Shown: piece by piece, positions 44,630 to 54,055 of the stretch
How positions within the stretch are numbered: the first letter of the stretch is position 1
Layout of the letters: each line of letters starts with the position of its first letter
Assembly: GCF_000425465.1 (NCBI RefSeq)
Contig: NZ_AUDM01000003.1
Location: forward strand, 1-64,000
Source of the DNA: Flavobacterium filum DSM 17961
Lineage (GTDB): Bacteria > Bacteroidota > Bacteroidia > Flavobacteriales > Flavobacteriaceae
Direction: 5' to 3'
DNA: 64,000 nt
Notes under the pieces: model-generated
Told to the model about the DNA's origin: nothing
The model's database searches: none
The model's input: only the letters and a program-made list of their open reading frames with translations
Translations under genes and position numbers: made by a program

Positions 44630-44633
44630 AAAA

Positions 44634-45212
44634 ATGACTAGAGGAAAACTACTTGTCTTCTCTGCACCATCCGGCTCGGGAAAAACCACAATTGTCAGAC
44701 ATTTGTTGGCTCAACCTGATTTGAATTTAGAATTCTCTGTTTCTTGTACCACTCGAGAACCAAGAGGTGAAGAAGTGCACGGAAAAGATTATTATTTTAT
44801 ATCGCTCAAAGAATTTAAAAACCACATCAAAGCCGAGGAATTTGTTGAATGGGAAGAGGTTTATCGCGATAATTTTTATGGCACCTTAAAAAGTGAAGTC
44901 GAACGCATTTGGGCCAAAGGAAAAAATGTGATTTTCGACATTGATGTAGCGGGTGGGTTGCGTATAAAAAAGAAATTTCCTCAAGAAACTTTAGCTGTTT
45001 TTGTAAAACCGCCAAGCATTGACGAGTTAAAAATTCGACTAAAAAAACGCTCCACCGAAAGTGAAGACAAAATTAATATGCGAATTGCCAAAGCATCTGT
45101 TGAATTAGCAACCGCACCACAATTTGATAAAGTGATTAAAAATTATGATTTAGAGGTTGCGAAAGCGGAAGCATATGAATTGGTGAAACAATTTATAAAT
45201 CAAAATGATTAA
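44634..45212 (+). CDS. gmk: Guanylate kinase
   Basis: Gmk (192 residues) phosphorylates GMP to GDP with ATP. It starts with the P-loop FSAPSGSGKTTIV at about residues 8-20, has VSCTTREPRGEE and GKDYYFIS for GMP binding near 38-60, VIFDIDVAGGLRIK near 100, and the lid arginines in RLKKRSTE near 135. The length is normal. Its end overlaps the possible nadD start by 8 bp. Confidence 0.97.
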   Translation: MTRGKLLVFSAPSGSGKTTIVRHLLAQPDLNLEFSVSCTTREPRGEEVHGKDYYFISLKEFKNHIKAEEFVEWEEVYRDNFYGTLKSEVERIWAKGKNVIFDIDVAGGLRIKKKFPQETLAVFVKPPSIDELKIRLKKRSTESEDKINMRIAKASVELATAPQFDKVIKNYDLEVAKAEAYELVKQFINQND

Positions 45213-45213
45213 A

Positions 45214-45795
45214 ATGAAAATCGGATTATATTTCGGCACCTTTAATCCTATTCATGTGGGGCATTTAATCATAGCCAATCACATGGCGGAATATTCTGAT
45301 TTAGATCAGGTTTGGATGGTGGTTACACCTCACAATCCGCACAAACAAAAAAGTACGTTGTTAGACGATTACCATCGATTGGAAATGGTGCATTTGGCGA
45401 CCAAAGATTACCCAAAAATCAAACCGTCAGACATCGAATTCAAACTACCTCAACCAAATTATACCGTCAATACGTTAGCTCATCTTCAGGAAAAATATCC
45501 GAAGTATGAATTTGCTTTAATTATGGGCGAAGACAATCTGAATTCACTTCATAAATGGAAAAATTACGAAGTCATTTTGCAAAACCATGATATTTTTGTC
45601 TATCCTAGACTGAATTCCGGAGTCATTGACGAACAATTTATCAATCATCCAAAAATTCATCGTGTGGGTGCTCCTGTGATTGAATTATCTTCTACTTTTA
45701 TTCGCGAAAGCATTAAACACGGCAAAAATGTGAGAGCCGTTTTACCGGAACATGTGTGGGCTTTTTTAGACCATAATTTGTTTTATAGGAAGTGA
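45214..45795 (+). CDS. nadD: Nicotinate-nucleotide adenylyltransferase
   Basis: NadD (193 residues) adenylates nicotinate mononucleotide to deamido-NAD+. It has the nucleotidyltransferase signature GLYFGTFNPIHVGHLIIAN at the N terminus, VVTPHNPHK near residue 40, LIMGEDNLNSLHKWKNYE near 103, and the C-terminal ISLSSTFIR-like segment (IELSSTFIRESI). I chose the ATG at 45214 (Met-Lys-Ile-Gly-Leu), although an ATG at 45205 overlapping gmk is equally in frame. Confidence 0.95.
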   Translation: MKIGLYFGTFNPIHVGHLIIANHMAEYSDLDQVWMVVTPHNPHKQKSTLLDDYHRLEMVHLATKDYPKIKPSDIEFKLPQPNYTVNTLAHLQEKYPKYEFALIMGEDNLNSLHKWKNYEVILQNHDIFVYPRLNSGVIDEQFINHPKIHRVGAPVIELSSTFIRESIKHGKNVRAVLPEHVWAFLDHNLFYRK

Positions 45796-45796
45796 A

Positions 45797-46204
45797 ATGA
45801 GAGTTAATTTTCCTATATTGAAAATTAGCGATGATAATTGGAATGAAATGGAAGATGATGGAATGCCATTTCTTTTTCAAAAATTTTATTTTTCTAAAGA
45901 CAAAGATTTATTTAAAAAACTCTATTTAAATAAAGAGTTTGTAGATAAAAATGGAACTGTTTTTAAAATAACCGGTTTGTCTGAATTGTCATTTTGGTTG
46001 TATGGTTTACTATCATTACTTCCAATGGTTCCTAAATCTGAATTTATTTTTATAAATACAGGAAAATCAATTGAACTCAATGAATTGAAATTGTTTTTGA
46101 TAAAGAAAATAAAAAACATTCCAGACTATGGATTTAACCAAAAATGGATTTCTGAAATTGAAAAATGTAAAACAATTGAAGAAATTTTAAATATTGAAGT
46201 TTAA
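45797..46204 (+). CDS. Hypothetical protein after nadD
   Basis: The 135-residue protein starts 1 bp after nadD ends, so it is probably translated with it. It is A+T-rich, has no signal peptide, is acidic at the N terminus (Asn-Glu-Met-Glu-Asp-Asp-Gly) and rich in Phe, Leu and Lys. Its central LSELSFWLYGLLSLLP is hydrophobic but interrupted. I recognise no family. Its size and acidic start are reminiscent of toxin-immunity or small adaptor proteins, but nothing nearby supports that. Confidence 0.65.
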   Translation: MRVNFPILKISDDNWNEMEDDGMPFLFQKFYFSKDKDLFKKLYLNKEFVDKNGTVFKITGLSELSFWLYGLLSLLPMVPKSEFIFINTGKSIELNELKLFLIKKIKNIPDYGFNQKWISEIEKCKTIEEILNIEV

Positions 46205-46240
46205 TCATTTTCTTGTATTCTCTTAACACTCCTTTACCAC

Positions 46241-46268
46241 TTGTTCCTTTAATCGTTTTGTAACTTTG
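46241..46268 (+). promoter_or_regulatory. Candidate promoter of the alcohol dehydrogenase
   Basis: TTG (46241-46243) and TAACTTTG (46261-46268) are spaced by 17 bp. The ATG is at 46331, giving a leader of about 55 nt. Confidence 0.5.
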
Positions 46269-46330
46269 TTACCGTTTAAGCTTTAACCCTTTTAAACTCT
46301 TAAACAAATAACCTTTAAAACAATTTTACA

Positions 46331-47497
46331 ATGACAAACTTCGAATTATACAACCCAACCAATTACATTTTTGGAAAGGGTCAAATAGCCAAATTATCCG
46401 AGTTAATTCCGAAAAACAGCAAAATTCTATTGGCATATGGTGGTGGCAGTATTTTCAAAAATGGTGTTTACGATCAAGTGAAATCAGCTCTTTCCGGTTT
46501 TGAAATTGTTGAATTTGGTGGTATTGAACCTAATCCGCGTTATGAAACATTGATGAAAGCGGTAGAAATCATTCGCAATGAAAAAATCACGTTTATTTTG
46601 GCCGTTGGAGGCGGAAGTGTGATTGATGGCGTGAAATTTATCTCGGGAGCCGTTAATTTTGAAGGTGATGCGATTGAAATTTTGAAAAAACGCATTTTAT
46701 TCAAAGATATTTCCAAAGTAATTCCGTTTGGAACAGTTTTAACTTTACCTGCAACCGGAAGCGAAATGAACTCGGGTGCGGTAGTGACCATCGAAGCTAC
46801 GCAAGAAAAATTAACCTTGGGTGGAAGTGCGTTGTTTCCAAAATTCTCCATTTGCGACCCAACTGTGGTGGCTTCATTACCAAAAAGACAATTAGAAAAT
46901 GGCGTGGTGGATGCTTTTACACATGTGATGGAACAATATTTAACCTATCCGCATGATGCTTTGTTGCAAGACCGCTTTGCCGAAAGTATTTTGCAAACGT
47001 TGCTTGAAATTGGTCCCGACGTGGTGCAAAACCCATCGGATTATAAATTGGCTTCTAATTTTATGTGGTGTGCCACAATGGCCTTAAACGGATTGATTCA
47101 AAAAGGAGTGCCAAGCGATTGGGCAACACACATGATCGGACACGAATTGACCGCTTTATACGAAATTGATCATGCTAGAACGTTAGCCATTATTGGTCCT
47201 AATTTGTACCGTGTTTTATTTGAAACCAAAAAAGAAAAATTAGCTCAATATGGCGAACGCGTTTGGAAAGTAGAAGGAAATTCTATTGAAGAAAAAGCAA
47301 CCCAAGCGATTGAAAAAACAGTTGAATTTCTTCATAAAATGGGAATGGAAACCAAACTATCTAACTATACCTCTGATTATGAAAAAGCTTCCGATTTTAT
47401 CGTAAATCGTTTTGAAGAAAGAGGCTGGAAAGCGATGGGCGAAAAACAAAATATCACGTTAGAAAAAGTGAGACAAATTGTTGAGATGAGTTATTAG
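46331..47497 (+). CDS. Iron-containing alcohol dehydrogenase (YqhD/butanol dehydrogenase type)
   Basis: The 388-residue enzyme has the NAD(P)-binding GGGS and AVGGGSVIDGVKFI motif near residues 95-105, TLPATGSEMNSGAVVT near 140 and an iron site including DAFTHVMEQYLT near 195 and MIGHELTALYEIDHARTL near 265-280. The family reduces aldehydes or oxidises alcohols; the whole length matches the NADH-dependent butanol dehydrogenase group. Substrate unknown. It is flanked by its own promoter and terminator. Confidence 0.93.
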   Translation: MTNFELYNPTNYIFGKGQIAKLSELIPKNSKILLAYGGGSIFKNGVYDQVKSALSGFEIVEFGGIEPNPRYETLMKAVEIIRNEKITFILAVGGGSVIDGVKFISGAVNFEGDAIEILKKRILFKDISKVIPFGTVLTLPATGSEMNSGAVVTIEATQEKLTLGGSALFPKFSICDPTVVASLPKRQLENGVVDAFTHVMEQYLTYPHDALLQDRFAESILQTLLEIGPDVVQNPSDYKLASNFMWCATMALNGLIQKGVPSDWATHMIGHELTALYEIDHARTLAIIGPNLYRVLFETKKEKLAQYGERVWKVEGNSIEEKATQAIEKTVEFLHKMGMETKLSNYTSDYEKASDFIVNRFEERGWKAMGEKQNITLEKVRQIVEMSY

Positions 47498-47616
47498 AAA
47501 GAGTGGCTGAGTGGCTGAGTGACTGAGAAAAAAATTCAATCATTATTGTATTCATTAGATACTCAGGTTTTCATTCACTTAACATCTCAACTTTTCAGCT
47601 AGTCAAAAAATAAATC

Positions 47617-47655
47617 AAAAAGGCGTTCCCGAATCAACTTCCGGAACGCCTTTTT
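47617..47655. terminator. Terminator between convergent genes
   Basis: AAAAAGGCGTTCC (47617-47629) pairs perfectly with GGAACGCCTTTTT (47643-47655), with A- and T-rich flanks that work in both directions. The rest of the 270-bp gap (47498-47767) holds a short GAGTGGCT-type tandem near 47503-47525 and no ORF. Confidence 0.92.
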
Positions 47656-47767
47656 TTCAAAACACCAAAACAAAATTTAACTAACTCTAACTTGACTTGT
47701 ACAAGTGATTTTAGTCATTAACGTCAGTTTTTTTGTTTTATTGTTTTGATTAACAATATTTTATGAT

Positions 47768-49819
47768 TTACCAGATTTTTACTCTTTTCTCTTCCACAAG
47801 ATACATTCCGTCACCCGGTTTGATGTTAAACGCTTCGTAAAAAGCATCTACATTTTGAAGCGGAACATACGCTCGGTATTGACCGGGTGAATGAGGATCC
47901 GTTTTTACTTGATTTTTAATCGCTTCATCTCTTGCTTTACTTCTCCAAATAGTGGCCCATGAGATAAAGAAACGTTGTTCTGGGGTGAATCCGTCAATTA
48001 ATCCCGGATTTCCTGTTTGTTTTAAATGAATTCTCAACCCGTCTAAAGCAGCACTCACTCCACCTAAATCACCAATGTTTTCTCCTAATGTAAATTTTCC
48101 ATCCACAAAAATTCCCGGTAAAGGTTCCAATTGTGAGTATTGATCTGCCAAAGCTCCTCCCAATTCGGTAAATTGTTTTAAATCTTCGTCACTCCACCAG
48201 TTTACTAAATTACCATCAGCATTGTAACGTGAACCACTATCGTCAAAACCATGTGAAATTTCGTGACCGATTACAGCTCCAATTCCACCATAATTTACAG
48301 CTTCATCTGCTCTGTAATCATAAAAAGGTGGTTGAAGAATTGCAGCAGGAAATACGATTTCATTAAACGAAGGGTTATAATATGCATTCACTGTTTGAGG
48401 GGACATTCCCCACTCTGTCTTGTCAACGGGCTTGTTTAGTTTAGCAAAATTCTCAGCATTTCTCCATTTGGTAATGTTTTTCATATTATCAAAATAGGTT
48501 CCGCCTTGAGTTGGTGAAACAATTACCACTTTTGAATAATCTTTCCATTTGTCAGGATATCCAATTTTTACATTGATTTTATTCAATTTAGCAATGGCAT
48601 TTTCTCTAGTAGATTTAGCCATCCAAGGCAAATTATTGATTCTGTTTTCATACGCTAAGAAAACATTTTGAATCATCTTTCTGGCCTTTTCTTTGGCCTC
48701 CGCAGGGAACATTTTTTCAACATAAATTTTTCCTAATGCTTCACCTAACGCTCCATTTGCTGTTTGCAAAGCACGTTCTTCAAAAGGACGTTGTTTGATG
48801 GCTCCTGTCAAGGTTTTTCCGTAGAATTCCCAATTGGCATTACCGATTTCAGTAGATAACATTCCAGCGGAACGGTTTAACAACGTCCAACGCATATAAG
48901 CTTTCCAATGGTCAACTTTATTTTCTTTAAAAATGGTTTCCACTTCAGTCATGTAGCGAGGTTGTGAAACAATTAAAGTGTCTACAACCGGAAGTCCAAC
49001 TTTAGTTAAATAGGTGGTCCAATTTACAGATGGCGTTAATTTTTGCAACTCAGCTATTGTCATTGGATTATACGTTTTTCTTCTGTCTCGTCTTTCTACA
49101 CGATCCAATCTTGGTTTGGCCATAGCCGTTTCTAATTCCAATACTTTTTGAGCATTTGCTTGTGCAACGGCCGGTTTTTCACCTAAATAGGCAAACATTC
49201 TTGCCACATGAGCCACATATTTTTCTCTTTTTTCTTTACTGTCTTTGTCTTCAGAAACATAATAATCTCTGTCGGGTAATCCTAAACTTCCAAGTCCAAC
49301 ATTGATAACATTTCTATTGCTGTTTTTGGCATCCGTTCCCACACCAACACCAAAAAAACCTATTCCGCCTTGGGTTTCCATTTCGATTAATAAATTGTTC
49401 AAATCAGCTACTGATTTTACAGCATTTATTTTATCCAAATAAGATTTTAAAGGTTTTACACCTTGTTTATTTCTCGTGATAGTATCCATCACCGAACGAT
49501 ACAAGTTTAACGCTTTCCCTTGATCAGAATCAGCAGTATAAGCAGGATTTTTTAAAGCTTCCTTTAAAATTTCCATCATGTCTTTGTCTGTTTTTTCACG
49601 TAACTCATCAAAACTTCCCCATCTAGTTCTATCGGCAGGAATTTCGGTATTGTCTAACCACGTTCCGTTTACATATCTAAAAAAATTATCACTTGGCTTA
49701 ACTGTTTTATCCATGTGATTCAAATTGATTCCGATAGTTTCTTTTGCTTTTTCTTGTGCTGTAATGGTTAAAAATCCTCCTGAGAGAAGAATTATAAGGG
49801 AAAAAATATTCTTTTTCAT
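47768..49819 (-). CDS. M13 family (neprilysin/PepO) zinc metallopeptidase
   Basis: The 683-residue protein has a signal peptide (KKNIFSLIILLSGGFLTITAQ), the family N-terminal domain (DDFFRYVNGTWLDN-like, near 35-60) and a C-terminal catalytic domain: the substrate-binding NAYYNPSFNEIVFPAAILQ near 475, the zinc motif GHEISHGFDD with His519, Glu520 and His523, then ENIGDLGG with the third ligand, and WATIWRSKAR. M13 enzymes cut short peptides outside the cytoplasm. It lies 2 bp after the long BNR-repeat gene, so the two are cotranscribed. Confidence 0.96.
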   Translation of the reverse strand: MKKNIFSLIILLSGGFLTITAQEKAKETIGINLNHMDKTVKPSDNFFRYVNGTWLDNTEIPADRTRWGSFDELREKTDKDMMEILKEALKNPAYTADSDQGKALNLYRSVMDTITRNKQGVKPLKSYLDKINAVKSVADLNNLLIEMETQGGIGFFGVGVGTDAKNSNRNVINVGLGSLGLPDRDYYVSEDKDSKEKREKYVAHVARMFAYLGEKPAVAQANAQKVLELETAMAKPRLDRVERRDRRKTYNPMTIAELQKLTPSVNWTTYLTKVGLPVVDTLIVSQPRYMTEVETIFKENKVDHWKAYMRWTLLNRSAGMLSTEIGNANWEFYGKTLTGAIKQRPFEERALQTANGALGEALGKIYVEKMFPAEAKEKARKMIQNVFLAYENRINNLPWMAKSTRENAIAKLNKINVKIGYPDKWKDYSKVVIVSPTQGGTYFDNMKNITKWRNAENFAKLNKPVDKTEWGMSPQTVNAYYNPSFNEIVFPAAILQPPFYDYRADEAVNYGGIGAVIGHEISHGFDDSGSRYNADGNLVNWWSDEDLKQFTELGGALADQYSQLEPLPGIFVDGKFTLGENIGDLGGVSAALDGLRIHLKQTGNPGLIDGFTPEQRFFISWATIWRSKARDEAIKNQVKTDPHSPGQYRAYVPLQNVDAFYEAFNIKPGDGMYLVEEKRVKIW

Positions 49820-49821
49820 GT

Positions 49822-52800
49822 TTATTTTTTTATTATTCTTTGTGTAAACTGTTGATTTTCTGTTTTAATTTTTACAAAATAAATACCTTGTGCATATTTT
49901 TCAAGGTTCAATTTTAATTGTCTATCTTGAATGAAAAATTGATTTTGAGTATGAATTAACTTTCCGGAAATATCATAAATTTCGATTTCCTTTGGTTCGT
50001 TTTGTTCTAGATATACGGTAATTTCACCAGAAGTTGGATTAGGAAATACAACCACTTTTTGAATTGCATTATCCACAGTACTCAACGTTCCTTCAATTAC
50101 AAAATCATCAATAATTACACCTTCTTGATTTACCGATTCATCGGAATGAAACACAAATCGAAACATGATGTTTGAAGCAGAAGAAAATTGATCAAGTGCA
50201 TAACTATACTCCGAAAGTGTAGCATTTGTTCCTGTCCATTGAGCTCCCGGACAATTAAAACAATTGTTCCCATTTTGATTATTTTGACTACTGTTGTACC
50301 AATTGGAATCATTTGCAGAACCTAGAACCGTCCAGTTTTCTCCTAAATCGGTGGAATATTGAACATATAAAATATCCCAGTTTGTTTCTAAATCATAAGC
50401 CATTTTAAATTTCATCACCGGATTGATAATTTCTGTCAAATTATAACATTGTGAATACAAAAAGGCTTGTGTGTTATCGGTATAATTTCCATTTAAATTA
50501 GTCCCATATACTTTTGTTCCAGAAGTTGTGGTATTTAAAAGGGTTCCTGATGGAACACCTCTTTGCCAAAGCGTACTGCTTCCCTCTTGTGAAGTTAACA
50601 AAAAAGAATCATCCGTTTCAAAAGTATTTACTACACCAACGGTTCCGGAATCATTATTTAAAAATGAGATTGAAACTGAATTATTATTAGAAAAAGTATC
50701 ATTCGCAAAAATTACATTTGCATTAATGGTCGTATTTCCTCTAATCCAATTTTCATTGGTAACAACAACTTGAATTGTTTCATTAGGTTGTAATGTTCCA
50801 TTCCAAATATAGTTGAAATCTTGTCCGTTTACTGTGTAATCAATTTGAAAAGAGGATATTGATTCGGTTCCTAAATTTCTAACTAAAAAAGTTAAATCAC
50901 TTCCTCCACAATTAATAACTTCTAAAGAAGGAGTAGCAACACCCAACAGTGCAATTTCATTTGGCACAACTGCTTCGGGAATTGATGATTGCCAAACACC
51001 TCTTCCATAAGTAGAAGCAATAATTTTTCCGTCAAGCGGATGAATTTCTAAATCGGTAACTGAAACGTTAGGCAAATTTGTGTCAAACGGTATCCAGCTC
51101 GATAAGGTATTGTCGCGATAGTAAACCCCTAAACTTGTACCAATGTAAACCGGATCATCAGGATGATTAGGTTGATGAACGATTACATTCCTACCAATAT
51201 TCGGTAAGCCTAGATGAAAAGCAGAAAATCCTTGACCTCCATCAACAGATTTAAAAACGCCTCCTGTCAATCCTGAAGTTGTTACATATAAAATTGAGTT
51301 GTTATTATTATTTACAGCCATACCCGTTATAGCAGAACCGAATGAATACAATAAACTGAAGGAAACCCCTCTATCGAAACTTTTATATAAATCATTTCCA
51401 TCGCCAACATACATAATATCATCATTTGTTGGATCAATCATCATTTTTTCAATATTCCCCGAGGTAAAAGTGTTTGTTGAAAGTAACGTCCAAGCATTAT
51501 TTACTAATTTATACACACCGGTAAAACCTGAAAATAATTCTCCGGATGAATTGATAACTAGCGGAGTAACCCAGTTTCCTTCTTGACCTTCAGGTGCATC
51601 AACAGAGCCGGACAAATTTGAACCGGCATTGTTAGAATAATATAATCCTCCGCCATTTTGAATAAAACCATAGTATTTATTGCTGTTGGTAGGATCAATT
51701 GCTGTTTCCATTCCGTCGGCACCATAGAAGTTTTTCCACAAATTAGAACTCAAAGCATAACCACCATTGTCTTGTAAACCTCCAGCAATTTTTGAAGAAG
51801 TTTGTTTAGAAACGGATATTTTATAAAACTGTCCTATTTGAGCAGTTGCGGTTAAATCGGTAAATGATACTCCATTATTGGAGGAAACGTAAATACCACC
51901 ATCGCTTCCACAGTATAAAACACCATTATAAAAACGTAAAAAATGGATGTCTGCATGTGTATAAGTAGCTTGAAACGGGTTGGACCAATTATTGATTTTA
52001 ACAAAAGAATTTCCTCCGTTTGTAGATTTCCAAACGTTTAGAACACCGGTATATACTTCTTCCGGATTTGTATCTGAAACTGCTAAAGCGAGCGTAAACC
52101 ATGCTTGATTTGCTTCAAATATATCTGTGTTGTTGTCTGTTTTTGTGAAATTTACTCCTGAATTTACTGATTTATAAAGTCCTTGGTGACTCCAATTTGT
52201 TCGAGCACTTAACACATATACATATTCAGGATTGGCGGGTGTAACATCAATTGTTAATCTACCGGAATTAGAAGGCATTCCGGATGTAATTTGCGTAAAA
52301 GAATCTCCTCCATTTGTAGAACGATGAAAACGATTTGTCGTAACCGCATACACTATATCCGGATTACCGGGTTTTAATTTGACATCTTTTACATTTCCAT
52401 TGAGGGTTTTTGTCCATGATACTCCGGCATTAGAAGTTTTGTATAATCCAGCACTCGTAGCCACCCACAATATATTCGGATTTGTTGGATGCATAAACAT
52501 ATCAGCAGCCACTGTAGAGGTATTGGTGAATGTTAATCCGGTAGTATTCCATGTCATTCCACCATCTGTGGATTTCATAACACCAACAGAATAGGTGTCA
52601 TTAGCATCTTTATCACCTGTGGCAATGTAAATGATATCAGAATTGGAATGGTCAACTACAATCCCTGAAACCCCAATTTGAGGTAAATAATCTGAAAGTG
52701 GTATCCAATTCATTCCAGCATCTGTGGATTTCCATATTCCACCGGCGGGTGTGCCGATATAGATTGTATTAGCATTATTTGGATCTACAACTATAACATT

Positions 52801-53199
52801 TACGCGTCCTTGACCAGAAGACCAAGAGCCAGTATTAACATGATTAAAAGGCCCAAGAGGTTCCCAATTACTCTCAACATCTTGAGCTGAACGCAACATT
52901 TGGCTTTGCTTTTTTTGATTCCAAGCTTGCCACATTTGTTCGGGTGTTAACAAAAAGCCGTTTTGATTCACTTTATTTTGCCAATGGGTTTCCCAACGCA
53001 TAAAAGGTTTGTAGCCACTCCCTTTCTTTTTATAATCTCTTTCGGCCCAATAGCTTTCAAAAGCCATTTTAATATCATTGAGCGATGCTTCTCCATTTTG
53101 ATTTTTAGCAACATTATCCATCCAAGGAGCAGAAGGATTAAACTGTGCAAAAACCACAATGAACTGAAAATAAAAGAATAAGAACGCAATTTTTTTCAT
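49822..53199 (-). CDS. Large BNR/sortilin-like β-propeller protein, T9SS cargo
   Basis: The 1125-residue protein has a signal peptide (ending Val-Val-Phe-Ala-Gln), then about 14 Asp-box/BNR-type strands (Ser-x-Asp-x-Gly-x-x-Trp) in two propellers (about 110-480 and 480-800), as in VPS10/sortilin-like proteins. A CARDB/Ig-like region (about 755-850), a jelly-roll module with a conserved Cys pair (about 870-1030) and a T9SS type A sorting domain (about 1045-1125) follow. Similar proteins are secreted in many Flavobacteriia; role unknown, possibly glycan binding or hydrolysis. It is divergent from the SCO gene. Confidence 0.9.
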   Translation of the reverse strand: MKKIAFLFFYFQFIVVFAQFNPSAPWMDNVAKNQNGEASLNDIKMAFESYWAERDYKKKGSGYKPFMRWETHWQNKVNQNGFLLTPEQMWQAWNQKKQSQMLRSAQDVESNWEPLGPFNHVNTGSWSSGQGRVNVIVVDPNNANTIYIGTPAGGIWKSTDAGMNWIPLSDYLPQIGVSGIVVDHSNSDIIYIATGDKDANDTYSVGVMKSTDGGMTWNTTGLTFTNTSTVAADMFMHPTNPNILWVATSAGLYKTSNAGVSWTKTLNGNVKDVKLKPGNPDIVYAVTTNRFHRSTNGGDSFTQITSGMPSNSGRLTIDVTPANPEYVYVLSARTNWSHQGLYKSVNSGVNFTKTDNNTDIFEANQAWFTLALAVSDTNPEEVYTGVLNVWKSTNGGNSFVKINNWSNPFQATYTHADIHFLRFYNGVLYCGSDGGIYVSSNNGVSFTDLTATAQIGQFYKISVSKQTSSKIAGGLQDNGGYALSSNLWKNFYGADGMETAIDPTNSNKYYGFIQNGGGLYYSNNAGSNLSGSVDAPEGQEGNWVTPLVINSSGELFSGFTGVYKLVNNAWTLLSTNTFTSGNIEKMMIDPTNDDIMYVGDGNDLYKSFDRGVSFSLLYSFGSAITGMAVNNNNNSILYVTTSGLTGGVFKSVDGGQGFSAFHLGLPNIGRNVIVHQPNHPDDPVYIGTSLGVYYRDNTLSSWIPFDTNLPNVSVTDLEIHPLDGKIIASTYGRGVWQSSIPEAVVPNEIALLGVATPSLEVINCGGSDLTFLVRNLGTESISSFQIDYTVNGQDFNYIWNGTLQPNETIQVVVTNENWIRGNTTINANVIFANDTFSNNNSVSISFLNNDSGTVGVVNTFETDDSFLLTSQEGSSTLWQRGVPSGTLLNTTTSGTKVYGTNLNGNYTDNTQAFLYSQCYNLTEIINPVMKFKMAYDLETNWDILYVQYSTDLGENWTVLGSANDSNWYNSSQNNQNGNNCFNCPGAQWTGTNATLSEYSYALDQFSSASNIMFRFVFHSDESVNQEGVIIDDFVIEGTLSTVDNAIQKVVVFPNPTSGEITVYLEQNEPKEIEIYDISGKLIHTQNQFFIQDRQLKLNLEKYAQGIYFVKIKTENQQFTQRIIKK

Positions 53200-53263
53200 T
53201 AGAAATAATTTTATCCAAAAATAAATAAACCATTTTAATTGTACGTAAGAATTTAACAGTTAA

Positions 53264-53278
53264 TTAGAAACATTCTAA
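53264..53278 (+). promoter_or_regulatory. 15-bp inverted repeat upstream of the SCO gene
   Basis: TTAGAA-ACA-TTCTAA is a perfect dyad about where the -33 element of the SCO promoter would lie, 13 bp before the TACCTTTG box. It may be a regulator site serving either divergent gene. Confidence 0.4.
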
Positions 53279-53291
53279 CTTTTTTACTTTT

Positions 53292-53299
53292 TACCTTTG
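53292..53299 (+). promoter_or_regulatory. Candidate -7 element of the SCO gene
   Basis: TACCTTTG matches TAnnTTTG, 13 nt before the ATG at 53313. Confidence 0.5.
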
Positions 53300-53312
53300 T
53301 AAAAAATAAAGT

Positions 53313-53981
53313 ATGAAGATTTCAAAAAGCGTAAAATATTATGCAATTGGTGTTGTTCTTTTTTCGGTGGCGTTTTTAGCCATCGCTTATCAATTGCTAA
53401 AACCTCAAAAAACACTCCCTATTTACAATCCATCTGATGTCAATCCTGAATTAGTTGACAGTACAGTTCAACACGTAAGTAAATATCATACGATTGCCGA
53501 TTTTAAATTCACTAACCAAAATGGTGAAACCGTAACCCAAAAAAAATATGAGGGAAAAATTTATGTAGCCGATTTTTTCTTCACCACTTGTCCAACCATT
53601 TGTCCGATTATGCAGGATAATATGGTTGTTTTGCAACAAGAATTTAAAGACAATCCTAACGTAATGCTTTTGTCACACACAGTAATGCCTCACATTGATA
53701 GTGTTCCGGTTTTAAAAAAGTATGCTATAGAAAAAGGCGTCATCGATTCCAAATGGAATTTAGTTACAGGTGACAAAAAAGATATTTTTTATATCGCACG
53801 AAAATCCTATTTAGCCGTAAAAACGGAGAACGAAGGTGAATTATATGATATGGTTCACACCGAAAATTTTATTTTGGTTGATGAACAAAAAAGAGTGAGA
53901 GGTTTTTATGATGGCACTAACAAAGAAGAAATTAAACGTCTTTCTGAAGACATTCGTTTTTTGTTGGAGGAAAAAAAATAA
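53313..53981 (+). CDS. SCO1/SenC family copper chaperone-like protein
   Basis: The 222-residue protein has an N-terminal membrane anchor (IGVVLFSVAFLAIAYQLL), a thioredoxin-fold periplasmic domain, the copper-binding TTCPTICPIM with Cys93 and Cys97, and the third ligand His in YDMVHTENFILV. SCO proteins deliver copper to, or reduce the cysteines of, the CuA site of cytochrome oxidase. There are no oxidase genes in the window, so the partner is unseen. It is followed by feoA with a separate promoter. Confidence 0.93.
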   Translation: MKISKSVKYYAIGVVLFSVAFLAIAYQLLKPQKTLPIYNPSDVNPELVDSTVQHVSKYHTIADFKFTNQNGETVTQKKYEGKIYVADFFFTTCPTICPIMQDNMVVLQQEFKDNPNVMLLSHTVMPHIDSVPVLKKYAIEKGVIDSKWNLVTGDKKDIFYIARKSYLAVKTENEGELYDMVHTENFILVDEQKRVRGFYDGTNKEEIKRLSEDIRFLLEEKK

Positions 53982-54022
53982 TGCATCCTGATTTTTATCA
54001 ATTTAATTTGAGTAAAAAAACC

Positions 54023-54030
54023 TAACTTTG
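54023..54030 (+). promoter_or_regulatory. Candidate -7 element of feoAB
   Basis: TAACTTTG matches TAnnTTTG. A TCTAAAT heptamer lies just downstream at 54044-54050, in the leader, close to an imperfect dyad (TTTATTCTAAA). Confidence 0.5.
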
Positions 54031-54055
54031 TATTTATATTTATTCTAAATAAGTT

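Noticed and set aside
47503-47525. Short GAGTGGCT-type tandem after the alcohol dehydrogenase
   Set aside because: Only about three imperfect 8-bp units; too short to interpret beyond simple-sequence variation.
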